Origin: a virus
Strand: one strand, 5' to 3'
DNA: 45,480 bases
IMG/VR virus record: IMGVR_UViG_3300025647_000063
Span: 1 to 45,480 of that record
Numbering within the stretch: position 1 is the stretch's first letter; each line of letters starts with the position of its first letter. A program made the position numbers and the translations under genes. Shown piece by piece: positions 31,601 through 39,841 of the stretch. The notes below the pieces were generated by a model that did no database searches, was not told where the DNA came from, and worked only from the letters and a program-made list of their open reading frames with translations.

Positions 31601-34143
31601 AATGGGTCGTTAATTAGGTCCATTATTTGAGTAGGTACAGCGGTTGTGGTAGCACTACCAGAAACCCACACTGAAACACCTGTTGGATTTACAGCACGTA
31701 TCCAGTAATAATAAGTCGTACCATGTGATAAACCTGTAATTGTCCAGTTTGCACCGATACCATAATTTATAGCATCAGCCTGTGTACCAGTTAAACCGAA
31801 TTCAAGTTCATACGTTTGATTGATAATTAAATTTGGTACAGATGGTATGAGTTGGATTTCAAAGTTACTTACATTAACTGTTATGGTTGGTGCAACCGGT
31901 ATTGAAATATCAAAAATAAGTGTTGTAGCAACACCCTCATTATCATTTTTAAACGGGGTTATTGTGGCAACATACGACCCAACAGCAATACCCGTAAGTT
32001 TAACCGGTGGTTGTGATGCCCTTTCATTGCTAAATACCACAACATCGTCAAGCAACACTTCAATTGCATACCAATTAGCATTGGCTGTACTTAATACTTC
32101 CCATGTTAAATAATATTCACCATTGATTGTTACTAACGCAAAACCGGTAACATCGACCATTCTACTCACCGGTGGTACGGCTGGTGCCGGTGGTGCCGGT
32201 ATTACGTTTGGATCGGGTGTGTAAAACGTATCATCATAAGCAACGAGTTTTAATTCAACATCAGAATCATCATTTTCAGTTACTTCATCAATGCGCCATT
32301 TGGTTTCTATTTCTTCCACTATTTCGGACGTAAAATCAATAACGTCCCCGACTTCCATTAACCAACCAATGGGGCCGACAACTAATTCCAATGTTCTTGG
32401 CTGTCTTGCGATACGTGCATCAACAAGTGTCCAATAATACGCTTGTTCTAATTCTGTTACATAGCTGAGTGATTCACCGCTGAAATTAATAATGTTACCA
32501 TCTTCGGCCAACCATTGATTATAAACTGTACTGCCATCTTCGGGGAAAACCGCTTCTACATCTACCTCTACCAAATCACCCGGTTCAGCATCTTCGGACG
32601 TATCGGGAACAAGTTGTTTAATGCTATACGATAATTGTGTAATTCGGTCGGTAAAATCCCCACTGTCGTATGTTGGGTATTCTACCAAATCAGTTTCGTT
32701 AAAACTCCAAACGGACGCGGCTTTGGTTTCAACACGAATGTCAAACTCACCGTAATAATCAGATGTATATAAACGGGTTCCTTCCATCCAAATATTAATG
32801 TTATCAGCAAGTGAATCACCAGTATCAACCATCACGTCAATTAATATCGAGTTGATACCAGGATTACCAATTGAATCGGGTATTTGGTCAAAGTGGTCAG
32901 CTAAATCGCTTATTGTAGCATCTGTGACGGGAATATTGCGTCTACCGGCCCCATAAGTCGTTGAACGTAAATAATCACCATACTGTAGCGCAGGATTGCG
33001 AGAATACACCGAAGTTTCTACGGGTATTGGTCCTATAAAATCGGGCGGGTAATATGGTCCAAGTCTAGGGTCGTACACTTTAGAGCCACGAACCGGTATT
33101 GTTAATTTTGGTGGTATGTCCAACCAATCATCACGGTTACGATTCTTAACGAACAATAAGGTTAAACCTTCCCCCCTCATACCTATGAAGCGGTCTTTTT
33201 CGTACTGTTCCATACCTTCAAACCAGAAACTTAAATCACCTTCTATATCCTCATCTAGTAGTGATGAATTGGCCGCGTCTGTAGGTGTACGAACCCGACA
33301 ACTCCAACCGCCAACATCACGGTTAGTATTGTTTACAATAGTTACGTCAAATTTTTCATCGTCTTTCAGTAAATTCTTTGTGTCAACAAAATCACAATCA
33401 CCGATGTTTAGTGCATAAATAAACGTTGTGAAATAATGACGGTAAAACGTGTGAGTCTTACGGTGTTTAAGTAATAAGATTGGTACCGCTTCAACATTAC
33501 GATAACCATAAATTTTATGTAGCGCCGGTGGTTTTACTTGCTCATTGATTACACCCTTAAAATTAGTGGTGTAACGCTTGCGTTGTTCTTCGGTCATGAC
33601 AGTTTGACCGTACTTCATAATACTGTCACCTGGGTAACGCTGTTGATGACTTGAATCTAATACAAACCAACCGTTGTTATTGCTCAAATCACCTAGTACA
33701 GAGTCTAGGGTCAACGTAACAGCACGATCGCCTATATCACCATCGATTGTATGACTTAATGCCCAGGCTGCACGTATGGGGATTCTATACCCCTCTAATA
33801 TGGCACCATTCTGAACAATAACCCGGTCAATTGATGTTTTCTTATTTACATAACGTTCGGACCGTATTGCTTCAACAATCGTTTCATCAGTGATTGAAAA
33901 GCTGATTTTTACTTTATCCGAACCAGTGGATGCTTTACGACTAATACCGGCCAATTCAGATAACGAATGGTCTGTAGAATACGTGTTACCACCCAATGAT
34001 AATGAATGTCTGAACGTAGTGTAATAGAGAACTAACTCAGTACCGGTATCATAAGCATCACCAAGATTAATAGTGACTAAATTGGCATACTCAAAATTGC
34101 CAGATTCTAAAGCGTTAACAACAGCGGTTGGTGCATTTCTCAT
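28630..34143 (-). CDS. Giant tail-tip protein, DUF2163-like/J-like with coiled coils (1837 aa)
   Basis: N-terminal part (1-190) looks like the DUF2163 tail-tip domain (LALYYTTFRHSL-like LVLYYTTFRHSLSLGG). A J-like central module (about 190-640: VRGSKVYDPRLGPYYPPDF; ALQYGDYLRSTTYGAGRR) follows. Residues about 650-840 contain two fibronectin-III-like domains. From about 850 long coiled coils extend to about 1640, with four 42-residue repeats, and the C-terminus is strand-rich. It probably forms the tip and side fibre that contact the receptor. Start overlaps the upstream stop (ATGA). Confidence 0.8.
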   Translation of the reverse strand: MRNAPTAVVNALESGNFEYANLVTINLGDAYDTGTELVLYYTTFRHSLSLGGNTYSTDHSLSELAGISRKASTGSDKVKISFSITDETIVEAIRSERYVNKKTSIDRVIVQNGAILEGYRIPIRAAWALSHTIDGDIGDRAVTLTLDSVLGDLSNNNGWFVLDSSHQQRYPGDSIMKYGQTVMTEEQRKRYTTNFKGVINEQVKPPALHKIYGYRNVEAVPILLLKHRKTHTFYRHYFTTFIYALNIGDCDFVDTKNLLKDDEKFDVTIVNNTNRDVGGWSCRVRTPTDAANSSLLDEDIEGDLSFWFEGMEQYEKDRFIGMRGEGLTLLFVKNRNRDDWLDIPPKLTIPVRGSKVYDPRLGPYYPPDFIGPIPVETSVYSRNPALQYGDYLRSTTYGAGRRNIPVTDATISDLADHFDQIPDSIGNPGINSILIDVMVDTGDSLADNINIWMEGTRLYTSDYYGEFDIRVETKAASVWSFNETDLVEYPTYDSGDFTDRITQLSYSIKQLVPDTSEDAEPGDLVEVDVEAVFPEDGSTVYNQWLAEDGNIINFSGESLSYVTELEQAYYWTLVDARIARQPRTLELVVGPIGWLMEVGDVIDFTSEIVEEIETKWRIDEVTENDDSDVELKLVAYDDTFYTPDPNVIPAPPAPAVPPVSRMVDVTGFALVTINGEYYLTWEVLSTANANWYAIEVLLDDVVVFSNERASQPPVKLTGIAVGSYVATITPFKNDNEGVATTLIFDISIPVAPTITVNVSNFEIQLIPSVPNLIINQTYELEFGLTGTQADAINYGIGANWTITGLSHGTTYYYWIRAVNPTGVSVWVSGSATTTAVPTQIMDLINDPLVEIIVPQIEAITDLIDLRIDDIDTTIAQIDVDFIDFRADTNNALRQEILNRQNTDVQLLSSIADTAAAREELRRRQLAGETLVDALIWIDPSTGTIVNRAFNYTDTVFTQASLLIDGVNASITATVERVELNENSINDLSAELSLVPGQITATATAIVSESIAALEPAHSFNFFDSVQGWVAVNGTITSGLNQVTTTWADIENSALDYVATENLLLRIAIERTAGTGWDGTVIIERDNASTETFANIINEPALTGPVILLVDFTGLSNYSGTVNRVRLMLGETVADEFIIKSITIGKADAQTQDLINLTGRVTQAEIDIDANAGQITSKVSNTDYNANTVTFSNVETTLNGIDSYISLIATRQTIIDNDVVLKANEAGVFIDGYTGTFTAYAQTVQDDFDLQNGLITDAQLEIDAANGKITNQVSSLVILQLEDYDTKLDLLNQLVNSGVKNYEQGERNFTFANAINQLNIDIGPSGSLAQSILTLESLTASQGSSVTALAGRITQAETDIDGNTTAFDALSLTVSSLGTDLTSLINANIDRLDQVDIDVDGNTSAISAVSATVNNATTGLAATYGLVQSAQLEVDGNSLSITNISNTIADPITGLGATSALALSADGKADTNATAISTLSSTVTGVSSTATSALTLAGTANTLAGTADGKADTNATAISTLSSTVTGVSSTATSALTLAGTANTLAGTADSKADTNATAISSLSSTVTGVSSTATSALTLAGTANTLAGTADSKADTNATAISSLSSTVTGVSSTATSALTLASTLDDDLDGYRAVSQLTVSAGGVLGFIQLGATPTATSLKIKTDIAQFIDNNNNVFIEFDSGLNKAVFNGGLYAEEIIGDTAAAGVFTMNATGTLTSTTVDLIIINVVISAVPYSRTVIIPLPWCTSSGSAYSSVDFSLQTNAGTIWPINNASGLYNYSGPPFFVTLAANAEARFKLRMTVNSGSVLIRQQAHIIQIIRNTDSQAQYFDASGAPYS
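29282..29785. repeat. Four 126-bp direct repeats in the tip-protein gene
   Basis: Starting near 29282, 29408, 29534 and 29660, the 126-bp unit encodes a 42-residue segment (VTGVSSTATSALTLAGTANT and on). The first two copies are almost identical and the last two differ at a few bases. The repeats fall at about residues 1450-1620 of the tip protein. Confidence 0.9.
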
Positions 34144-34724
34144 AATTGCTCTACTACAGATAAAGTTATTTGCATATCTTGATTTTGATTAGCCTGTGTG
34201 TCAACTGCGATAATACCATCAGAACTTAAATACCATGTAATACCATTTGCTGTAACGGTGGATGATGCCGTTAATGCTGTGCGTAACGGGAAAGTAAGTT
34301 GTACAGTTTGAATACCAGAAACTTTCCCTGTGTCCTCGGCCACTTCGTATACTTTAGAGTCATTCGCCCATTGTAAATAATCACCGGCTTTTAACTGCCA
34401 GATGTTTAAACTGGTTAGTACCACCGATGTTTCACCCTTTGCGTGTGATCCGTTTACCAAAATACCGGAACCAGGTATTGTACCGTTTGAATAACTATAA
34501 CGAGGGTGACGATAATGTAAAACATCATTTACAGCCCTTGACAGTTTGGCTTTCAATGCTCGACCCTCATTATCCGGCATTTCAACAGTGACCAATTCAA
34601 ATTCATAACGATGTATACCCGTTGTGCGTTTTGAGCGTTTCAAACCAAGGCTGTCGGCAACATATAAATCCCGATTTTCTACAAGGTTAAACTCTGCCCA
34701 TGGGAAATTAGAAATATCAAGCAT
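34140..34724 (-). CDS. Distal tail-type protein (194 aa)
   Basis: The start at 34724 is chosen because CAGGGGTAAACGTT precedes the ATG at the right distance; an earlier in-frame start would overlap the tape-measure gene by 47 nt. The protein begins MLDISNFPWAEFNLVENRDL and is strand-rich. Position between tape measure and tip protein, and length, fit a distal tail protein that joins the tube to the tip. Confidence 0.65.
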   Translation of the reverse strand: MLDISNFPWAEFNLVENRDLYVADSLGLKRSKRTTGIHRYEFELVTVEMPDNEGRALKAKLSRAVNDVLHYRHPRYSYSNGTIPGSGILVNGSHAKGETSVVLTSLNIWQLKAGDYLQWANDSKVYEVAEDTGKVSGIQTVQLTFPLRTALTASSTVTANGITWYLSSDGIIAVDTQANQNQDMQITLSVVEQL

Positions 34725-37005
34725 AACGTTTACCCCTGTTTGTTCTTCCACGATTGACAGCATCGTAAAGGTTTGTATCTAATTGTTTATTTGGACGTTT
34801 CATTACTCTAACCATGGCCCTTGCAATAGCATCAGGTGTGGCGTTACCGGATGAATTTATAGTCACGCTCATTTGACCATTACTACCACCCAACAAGGCG
34901 GCTGTATCTTCACGGCCCGTAACTCTGGTACCACCTTGTTTACCCTGTACAAGTAAACCGTCAACCAATTCTTGTCCATATTCAGCAACGATACCAACCG
35001 ATCCCTGTGGAATAACACCACCCTTGTCGTAAGCACCGGCGAATGATAAACCGCTAATAGCACCTACAAACGGTTCGGTGAAACCTAAAGCTGCCCCCGC
35101 TGCTGCTGGTGCCAATGCTGGACCAACAATCGGTATTGCTGCAGTTGATGAAAACGCATGTATTGCGGCCATAAATGATGCTGCTTGTGCTTCGGCTGTC
35201 ATAGCCAAACCACCTGCTATACCCGCTTCGGCGCCTATCAGTTTCTTTAATGCCCACAATGCCAACTCTTGTGCTGCCCATTCCGCAAAAAATGCCACCA
35301 TATTTTTACCAATGTCGGTAAATAGGTTAGCCATGGCATCACCAAGATTTTCAGATTCAAATATTGCATCAGCAAAAGCATCCCCGAAACCCTGTGAAAA
35401 CCGGTTTATACTATCCTGTAATATTTCGTCAGTGTTGGATAACTGATCCTCAAGTTCCAGCATGTATTTTTTCCAGCCGGTAGCCGTGGCCTTTTGCACA
35501 TCACGTTCGTATTCTTCACGCAATTTTGCCAACGCTTCGTTATTACCAGCCAATAGTTTTTGTTCTTCTTTGTATCTGGCTGTTAACGCACTGGTATCAC
35601 CAATATCAAGTGATGCAAGTAATGTGTTGCGTTTTTTGGTTATTTCCTCGTCTAATCGTTGCGCCGCAGCTAGATCATCTAGTGCTTTTTTACGTTCCTT
35701 TTCAGCTTCGGTTAATTCCCTGGTTAACTCCAAATTACGTTCGTGCGATATTAAAGCATCATAACTAGCTGCTACCGAATCTTTTTGTGCGTCTGTTGCA
35801 CCCTGTAACGTTAGGGTTGACAAATCCCTTGTTTTATTCAATTCAAGTAGTTCGACTTTAGAATAACGAACAGAATCAACTTGATCACTCATTGATGACA
35901 CTAAATTTTTATTTTCATCATTCCATTTTTTTAACTTATTCAAACCATCCCCACCAACAGCGGCATTATATAATCGTTGGTTTTTTATCGAATCGGCAAT
36001 TTCACCGTTTAGTTTTTGAACATCAGCAACCCGCTTGTTTTGTTCATACGCTGCTTGTTGTTGCGCTTTTGTCCACTCTTTCTCTGTCTTTACAAGTACA
36101 ACTCGACCGTTAACCTGTGATGCCTGTAAAACAGCTTCTTTTTTCATACGCTTTTCATATTCTGCGTATGATTCATTTATTTTCAGTTGTGCTGCTATTT
36201 CTTCATTTAAAGATTTAACTTTTTTCTGGTTTTCTTTTATTAACTTTTGTTCTTCATAAACTAATACCGCCGCTTGTTCTTTTGTTAAACCGGTAGCATC
36301 AGCAAGTTCTTTTAGTTTCGCTGTTAACTCTTTTATTTCCTTACCAGCGTTCATTACATTAGGTATAAGTAAGCTTCCCATCATACCAGCAAACGCGATA
36401 CCCGCACCAACGATAGCACCAGTTGGACCGAAACCGGCTGCCAACTGTGAACCCTGTTGCGAGAATATAGTCATTGCGTTAGTACCCATTTGCATTTGTA
36501 CCGCGACGTCTTGCATTTGGTAGCCGAAGTTTTGCATTTGACCACGCATACCACGGAAGGAACCTTGCACCTTCATAGCTTCTGCACGTTGACGCTGATA
36601 AGCATTAACCAACTGAGCAACTTCTTGTTGTTGTTTTTCTGTGGCGTTGGCACCTAAGCGATATACTGCGTTTAATACTTCCTGTTCGTCTGCAGTTTTA
36701 CCAATACGACTTGCTAAGTGACTGTATTCTTGTGACAAAAGAGCGTAATTTTTAGTTGACCGGTCGGCTTCTCTCGCTGCTTCTCTTAGTGCGGTTTTTG
36801 CAGATTTGGTTTTATCTTCGGCAATCTTTACCTTTGCACCATAATCCTTTTCGATTTTATCACCAAGGTTACGCATTGCATCTGCTGTGGTTTTAGAATC
36901 GGTAGCCATGGTACGCATAGTGACCATCATATCGCGACCACCTTTCTTAGCGTCCGTGGTATCGACTCTTATTTTATATACGACCGTTCTTATTTGTTCA
37001 CTCAT
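34717..37005 (-). CDS. Tail tape measure protein (762 aa)
   Basis: N-terminal helix-rich half with many Lys/Gln/Glu heptads, then hydrophobic segments (TGAIVGAGIAFAGMMGSLLIP; SAAGAALGF and similar) that fit membrane-active tape-measure regions, and a Gly/Ala-rich C-terminus. The length sets tail length: by the usual rule of about 1.5 angstrom per residue, the tail would be about 110 nm. Start overlaps the chaperone stop (ATGA). Confidence 0.85.
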   Translation of the reverse strand: MSEQIRTVVYKIRVDTTDAKKGGRDMMVTMRTMATDSKTTADAMRNLGDKIEKDYGAKVKIAEDKTKSAKTALREAAREADRSTKNYALLSQEYSHLASRIGKTADEQEVLNAVYRLGANATEKQQQEVAQLVNAYQRQRAEAMKVQGSFRGMRGQMQNFGYQMQDVAVQMQMGTNAMTIFSQQGSQLAAGFGPTGAIVGAGIAFAGMMGSLLIPNVMNAGKEIKELTAKLKELADATGLTKEQAAVLVYEEQKLIKENQKKVKSLNEEIAAQLKINESYAEYEKRMKKEAVLQASQVNGRVVLVKTEKEWTKAQQQAAYEQNKRVADVQKLNGEIADSIKNQRLYNAAVGGDGLNKLKKWNDENKNLVSSMSDQVDSVRYSKVELLELNKTRDLSTLTLQGATDAQKDSVAASYDALISHERNLELTRELTEAEKERKKALDDLAAAQRLDEEITKKRNTLLASLDIGDTSALTARYKEEQKLLAGNNEALAKLREEYERDVQKATATGWKKYMLELEDQLSNTDEILQDSINRFSQGFGDAFADAIFESENLGDAMANLFTDIGKNMVAFFAEWAAQELALWALKKLIGAEAGIAGGLAMTAEAQAASFMAAIHAFSSTAAIPIVGPALAPAAAGAALGFTEPFVGAISGLSFAGAYDKGGVIPQGSVGIVAEYGQELVDGLLVQGKQGGTRVTGREDTAALLGGSNGQMSVTINSSGNATPDAIARAMVRVMKRPNKQLDTNLYDAVNRGRTNRGKRYA

Positions 37006-37564
37006 GATTCAAGCACCCTAATCAAATCTTTAATTGATTGTTCAACTGTAATTTCAGGTTTGGTAATTTTAATTGTAGGCTTATCTTTATTGTCGTCAAT
37101 AGAAAAGCTCGCGGCCCAAAAATCCAATTCAGATTCAGGCCACGACATTACTTCAAAGAATGGTTTTTGCAGGGTGGTACAAATTCTCCTCACTAAGAGT
37201 AAGGCGGGGTCGCTTAGGATTTCTTTTTTTTTGCGGTGAAGCCTTTACCAATGGGATTAACATCAAGATATTTATTAACCAACTCTTGAAATAAATCGTA
37301 TTCCATTTCATTGTAAATAGCATCAACGGCGGTTTCATCGTCAGGATAATGTAAGACACCGTTTTCATCTTTTAATGTAGCGGCCAACGCGCAACAATTT
37401 AAAAGCATTCCCTTTTCATGGTCCTTAATTCCCTCACGCTCCATAACACCCGAAGTCAATGAAAATCTACGTGCTGTAGTGGCTACCGTGGCTTTTTCGA
37501 TGACGAAGGTTTTTAAAATCGTACCCGCGTCATCTTCCAATAATACCGTTACTGAATCACCCAT
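37002..37564 (-). CDS. Tail assembly chaperone fusion made by -1 frameshift (187 aa)
   Basis: Reading begins at 37564 in the frame of the shorter product. At the A AAA AAG site (37229-37223) it can slip back one base and continue as GAA ATC CTA to the stop at 37002. The joined part reads EILSDPALLLVRRICTTLQK and then WPESELDFWA, the conserved tail chaperone T-domain core. The lambda gpG/gpGT model predicts this. It guides tape-measure folding and tube assembly. Confidence 0.8.
37214..37564 (-). CDS. Tail assembly chaperone, short form (116 aa)
   Basis: The gpG-like product ends at a stop 10 bases after the slippery site. The fold is alpha-helical (REGIKDHEKGMLLNCCALAA), the length usual for such chaperones. 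It starts 3 nt after the major tail protein gene. Most ribosomes should make this form; a minority make the 187-residue fusion. Confidence 0.8.
   Translation of the reverse strand: MGDSVTVLLEDDAGTILKTFVIEKATVATTARRFSLTSGVMEREGIKDHEKGMLLNCCALAATLKDENGVLHYPDDETAVDAIYNEMEYDLFQELVNKYLDVNPIGKGFTAKKKKS
37223..37231 (-). other. Programmed -1 ribosomal frameshift site
   Basis: Nine As followed by G contain the heptamer A AAA AAG in the zero frame (AAA AAA AAG), the same slippery type as in E. coli dnaX. The zero-frame stop follows 3 codons later, and the -1 frame is open to 37002 with a typical T domain. Confidence 0.8.
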
Positions 37565-37567
37565 GTG

Positions 37568-38020
37568 TTATACACCCGCAACAGGTGGAACTAGGTCAAA
37601 TGAGTTTTGTTTAGCTGTAACAGTAAACATCAACCATTCTGCGCCAGTAGGATCATCAATTTCAAATCCTAACGGTTGTAATTCAACAGTGACCACGGTA
37701 CCTGTGCCTGTAGCATCGGGTTTGTCAGGGAATTGACATTTTAACAACATAGGGGTACGTGCGCGACAAGCTGCAATAAACGCTTTTTGGTCTGTGTCAT
37801 CACCGTAATATTGACCTTTAATGGTCTTATCTGGTGCGTCGGGTAAACCCGAACCGTATTTCATTTCGGTATCAGCAAGTGTTGTACGGTCCTTAGCTGG
37901 TGCTGTATAACCAGAGGGACCAAAACTCATGATACCAGGAATCACGGTATAAACAGGTGTGGTTAAATCTGTAGCAAAGCTGGTTATGGTTCCAGCGGCT
38001 AAACGTGCTTGGTCAGTCAT
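37568..38020 (-). CDS. Major tail tube protein (150 aa)
   Basis: Strand-rich, with GYTAPAKDRTTLADTEMKYG and GTGTVVTVELQPLGFEIDDP segments as in HK97-like tail tube proteins. It stacks as hexameric rings around the tape measure. Position directly before the chaperone gene is diagnostic in siphophages. No C-terminal immunoglobulin-like domain. Confidence 0.75.
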   Translation of the reverse strand: MTDQARLAAGTITSFATDLTTPVYTVIPGIMSFGPSGYTAPAKDRTTLADTEMKYGSGLPDAPDKTIKGQYYGDDTDQKAFIAACRARTPMLLKCQFPDKPDATGTGTVVTVELQPLGFEIDDPTGAEWLMFTVTAKQNSFDLVPPVAGV

Positions 38021-38023
38021 TTT

Positions 38024-38383
38024 CTAATCCCCGTAGGTTTCTAAATCAATTAAGTAAGTGAATGTAATTTGTTCATCTGAAATACGTGGAACACGTTTTC
38101 TATAGATTACAAATATCCGCTGATAACCATCTTTAACTGTATTATCGATTGTTTCAACTAAATTTACAAGTTGTTCCAATTCTTCTAAATCATTGCAAAC
38201 CAATGACAATCGCCATGTATCAGATTTTGCCGATTTACTGCCCTCAAGTACACGATTAAATTTATCGGATATTTGAACGTAAGAGATTGCAGGTAATGTG
38301 GCGTCTTCCGGTACAAAGTCGGGCCATACATCAACACCAGAATGCAAATGTATCATTTGGTAAAATTTAGCATCGTTCATCAT
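38024..38383 (-). CDS. Tail completion/terminator-type protein (119 aa)
   Basis: DUF3168-like layout: a helix, then VWPDFVPEDATLPAISYVQI and four strands with a final edge strand (ITFTYLIDLETYG). Such proteins cap the tail tube and dock it to the head. It is between the head gene set and the tube gene and overlaps the previous gene (ATGA). Confidence 0.7.
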   Translation of the reverse strand: MMNDAKFYQMIHLHSGVDVWPDFVPEDATLPAISYVQISDKFNRVLEGSKSAKSDTWRLSLVCNDLEELEQLVNLVETIDNTVKDGYQRIFVIYRKRVPRISDEQITFTYLIDLETYGD

Positions 38384-38931
38384 ACTTTTGCAAATTCCAC
38401 ATCAACTGGTTTGAATATCTTATCTGTGGCCGTAGGAACAAGGCGATCAAATGCTGACGATAAAAAGGGTAATGGTATATGACCAGGGTGTATCCATGGT
38501 GTTTGCTCACCTTTAGCCCTTGCACCATTTGGTTTACTTTCACTCGGATTTTCAGCTAACTTTACACCCGGACTAATAGAATGCGGTCTTATACCTGCTT
38601 CGTAGAAAAACGCCAACATTGGCGCCGTTGCCGGGTGTTTCTTTTCGGTGTTGCCCGTTTTATTTGACATATCGTAAACACCCGCTGAACCGTTTGCACC
38701 ATTCCCGTCTTTAGATATAGCGCTTTTGTGAGATATTGAGTTAACCAACACATCTTTATCGTACCCCGCTGTAAACATAGTAACGACATTTGTACGCATT
38801 GCCGACTCTACTTCGGTAAGAAATGAATCAACACCATTTTTAGCTTCTTCATCCAAATTTAGATTTAGTTTTTCCCAACCGGCGACAATATCAGTAAAAC
38901 CGGTGGCTGAAAAATCCAATGAAAATTTCAT
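38380..38931 (-). CDS. HK97 gp10-like head-tail protein (183 aa)
   Basis: Contains the HK97 gp10 pattern: FLTEVESAMRTNVVTMF in the first half, PMLAFFYEAGIRPHSISPGV and HPGHIPLPFLSSAFDRLV. Position and length fit. It takes part in joining the tail to the head. The Ala/Ser-Asn-rich centre may be a flexible loop. Confidence 0.75.
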   Translation of the reverse strand: MKFSLDFSATGFTDIVAGWEKLNLNLDEEAKNGVDSFLTEVESAMRTNVVTMFTAGYDKDVLVNSISHKSAISKDGNGANGSAGVYDMSNKTGNTEKKHPATAPMLAFFYEAGIRPHSISPGVKLAENPSESKPNGARAKGEQTPWIHPGHIPLPFLSSAFDRLVPTATDKIFKPVDVEFAKV

Positions 38932-39255
38932 TTAAAATTCTCTCTTGGCAAGAATGATTACACTAATTTCACGTTCATCAGGTCTTACATCTTTGACAGA
39001 ATAAACATCACCTTTATATCTCAAAAGGTGTTCAAACTGCAATCTACGATCATAACCTGCCAGTATCGACAACGCTTTACCGTTAATATCAACGCCTTGT
39101 TTAATCTGGTCAGTAGCACTTAACTCTTGAACATTAGCACGAAAATCAAAAACATCGGTAAACTCACCGTCAACTTTCCCACCAAATTTATTTTTAGTTT
39201 CGACTTTTTGTAATACTGTCAGTTTGTGACGAAACCGGCCCCTGTTTATTTTCAT
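38932..39255 (-). CDS. Head-tail stopper/adaptor-like protein (107 aa)
   Basis: Begins with basic residues (NRGRFRHKLTVLQKV) as phage head-closure (SPP1 gp16-like) proteins do, then a strand-rich core with DRRLQFEHLLRYKGDVYSV. Overlaps its neighbours by 4 nt, as in other HK97-like morons. Closes the filled head until the tail is attached. Confidence 0.75.
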   Translation of the reverse strand: MKINRGRFRHKLTVLQKVETKNKFGGKVDGEFTDVFDFRANVQELSATDQIKQGVDINGKALSILAGYDRRLQFEHLLRYKGDVYSVKDVRPDEREISVIILAKREF

Positions 39256-39776
39256 ACTGATAATATCCGGTAAGCATCAAGCAGGGTCATTGCGGTTAAT
39301 GGAACAGCTTTACCACCTTCAACATCTGTACTTTCTCGGTTCGCATACATATCACCAATCATGATTTTAACAGCATGTTTTATCATAGCTGGTACATTAG
39401 CGGCATCAGGAAAACCAGCGGTATAGGTAACTACAATATTTGAATAGTCATCAACCAATGGATCGGTAATAGTTAAACGATTTGAATAAACACTGAAATC
39501 ATACGTTACGTCGTCTGCACCGATTTTAACCGATGTTATTGATGCTACGGGAGGGTAAGGAAGGAACACACAACTTAACGCGCTGCTGAATTCTGCTTCA
39601 ACAGTACATTGACTTAATAGTCTACCAATATACCGTTCAGCGGCTTCGTAGGCCACGTTTATTAGACTTAATATGTAACCGTCATCGTCATCAAAGTCGA
39701 TAATGTTTAACTGTTTTTTAGCTTCGTCAATTGTAATAAAATTGACCGGTGAAACTCTTGTGTATCTGCTAAACAT
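39252..39776 (-). CDS. Head-tail connector, gp6-like (174 aa)
   Basis: HK97 gp6-like: FITIDEAKKQLNIIDFDDDD at the start, then AYEAAERYIGRLLSQCTVEA, and a helical end (MIKHAVKIMIGDMYANRES). It forms the ring under the portal. Ribosome site AGAGG. It lies after the terminator at 39788-39819. Confidence 0.8.
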   Translation of the reverse strand: MFSRYTRVSPVNFITIDEAKKQLNIIDFDDDDGYILSLINVAYEAAERYIGRLLSQCTVEAEFSSALSCVFLPYPPVASITSVKIGADDVTYDFSVYSNRLTITDPLVDDYSNIVVTYTAGFPDAANVPAMIKHAVKIMIGDMYANRESTDVEGGKAVPLTAMTLLDAYRILSV

Positions 39777-39787
39777 TATGAACCTCT

Positions 39788-39819
39788 TAAAAATAGTCCG
39801 GTAACACTCGCTACCGGAC
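39788..39819 (-). terminator. Terminator after the major capsid gene
   Basis: GTCCGGTA (39796-39803) and TACCGGAC (39812-39819) form an 8-bp stem, followed on the minus strand by ATTTTT. It lies between the capsid stop and the connector start. As the operon continues beyond it, partial termination would make capsid more abundant than the downstream proteins. Confidence 0.75.
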
Positions 39820-39841
39820 CAAAAGTATCACACTATATTAC

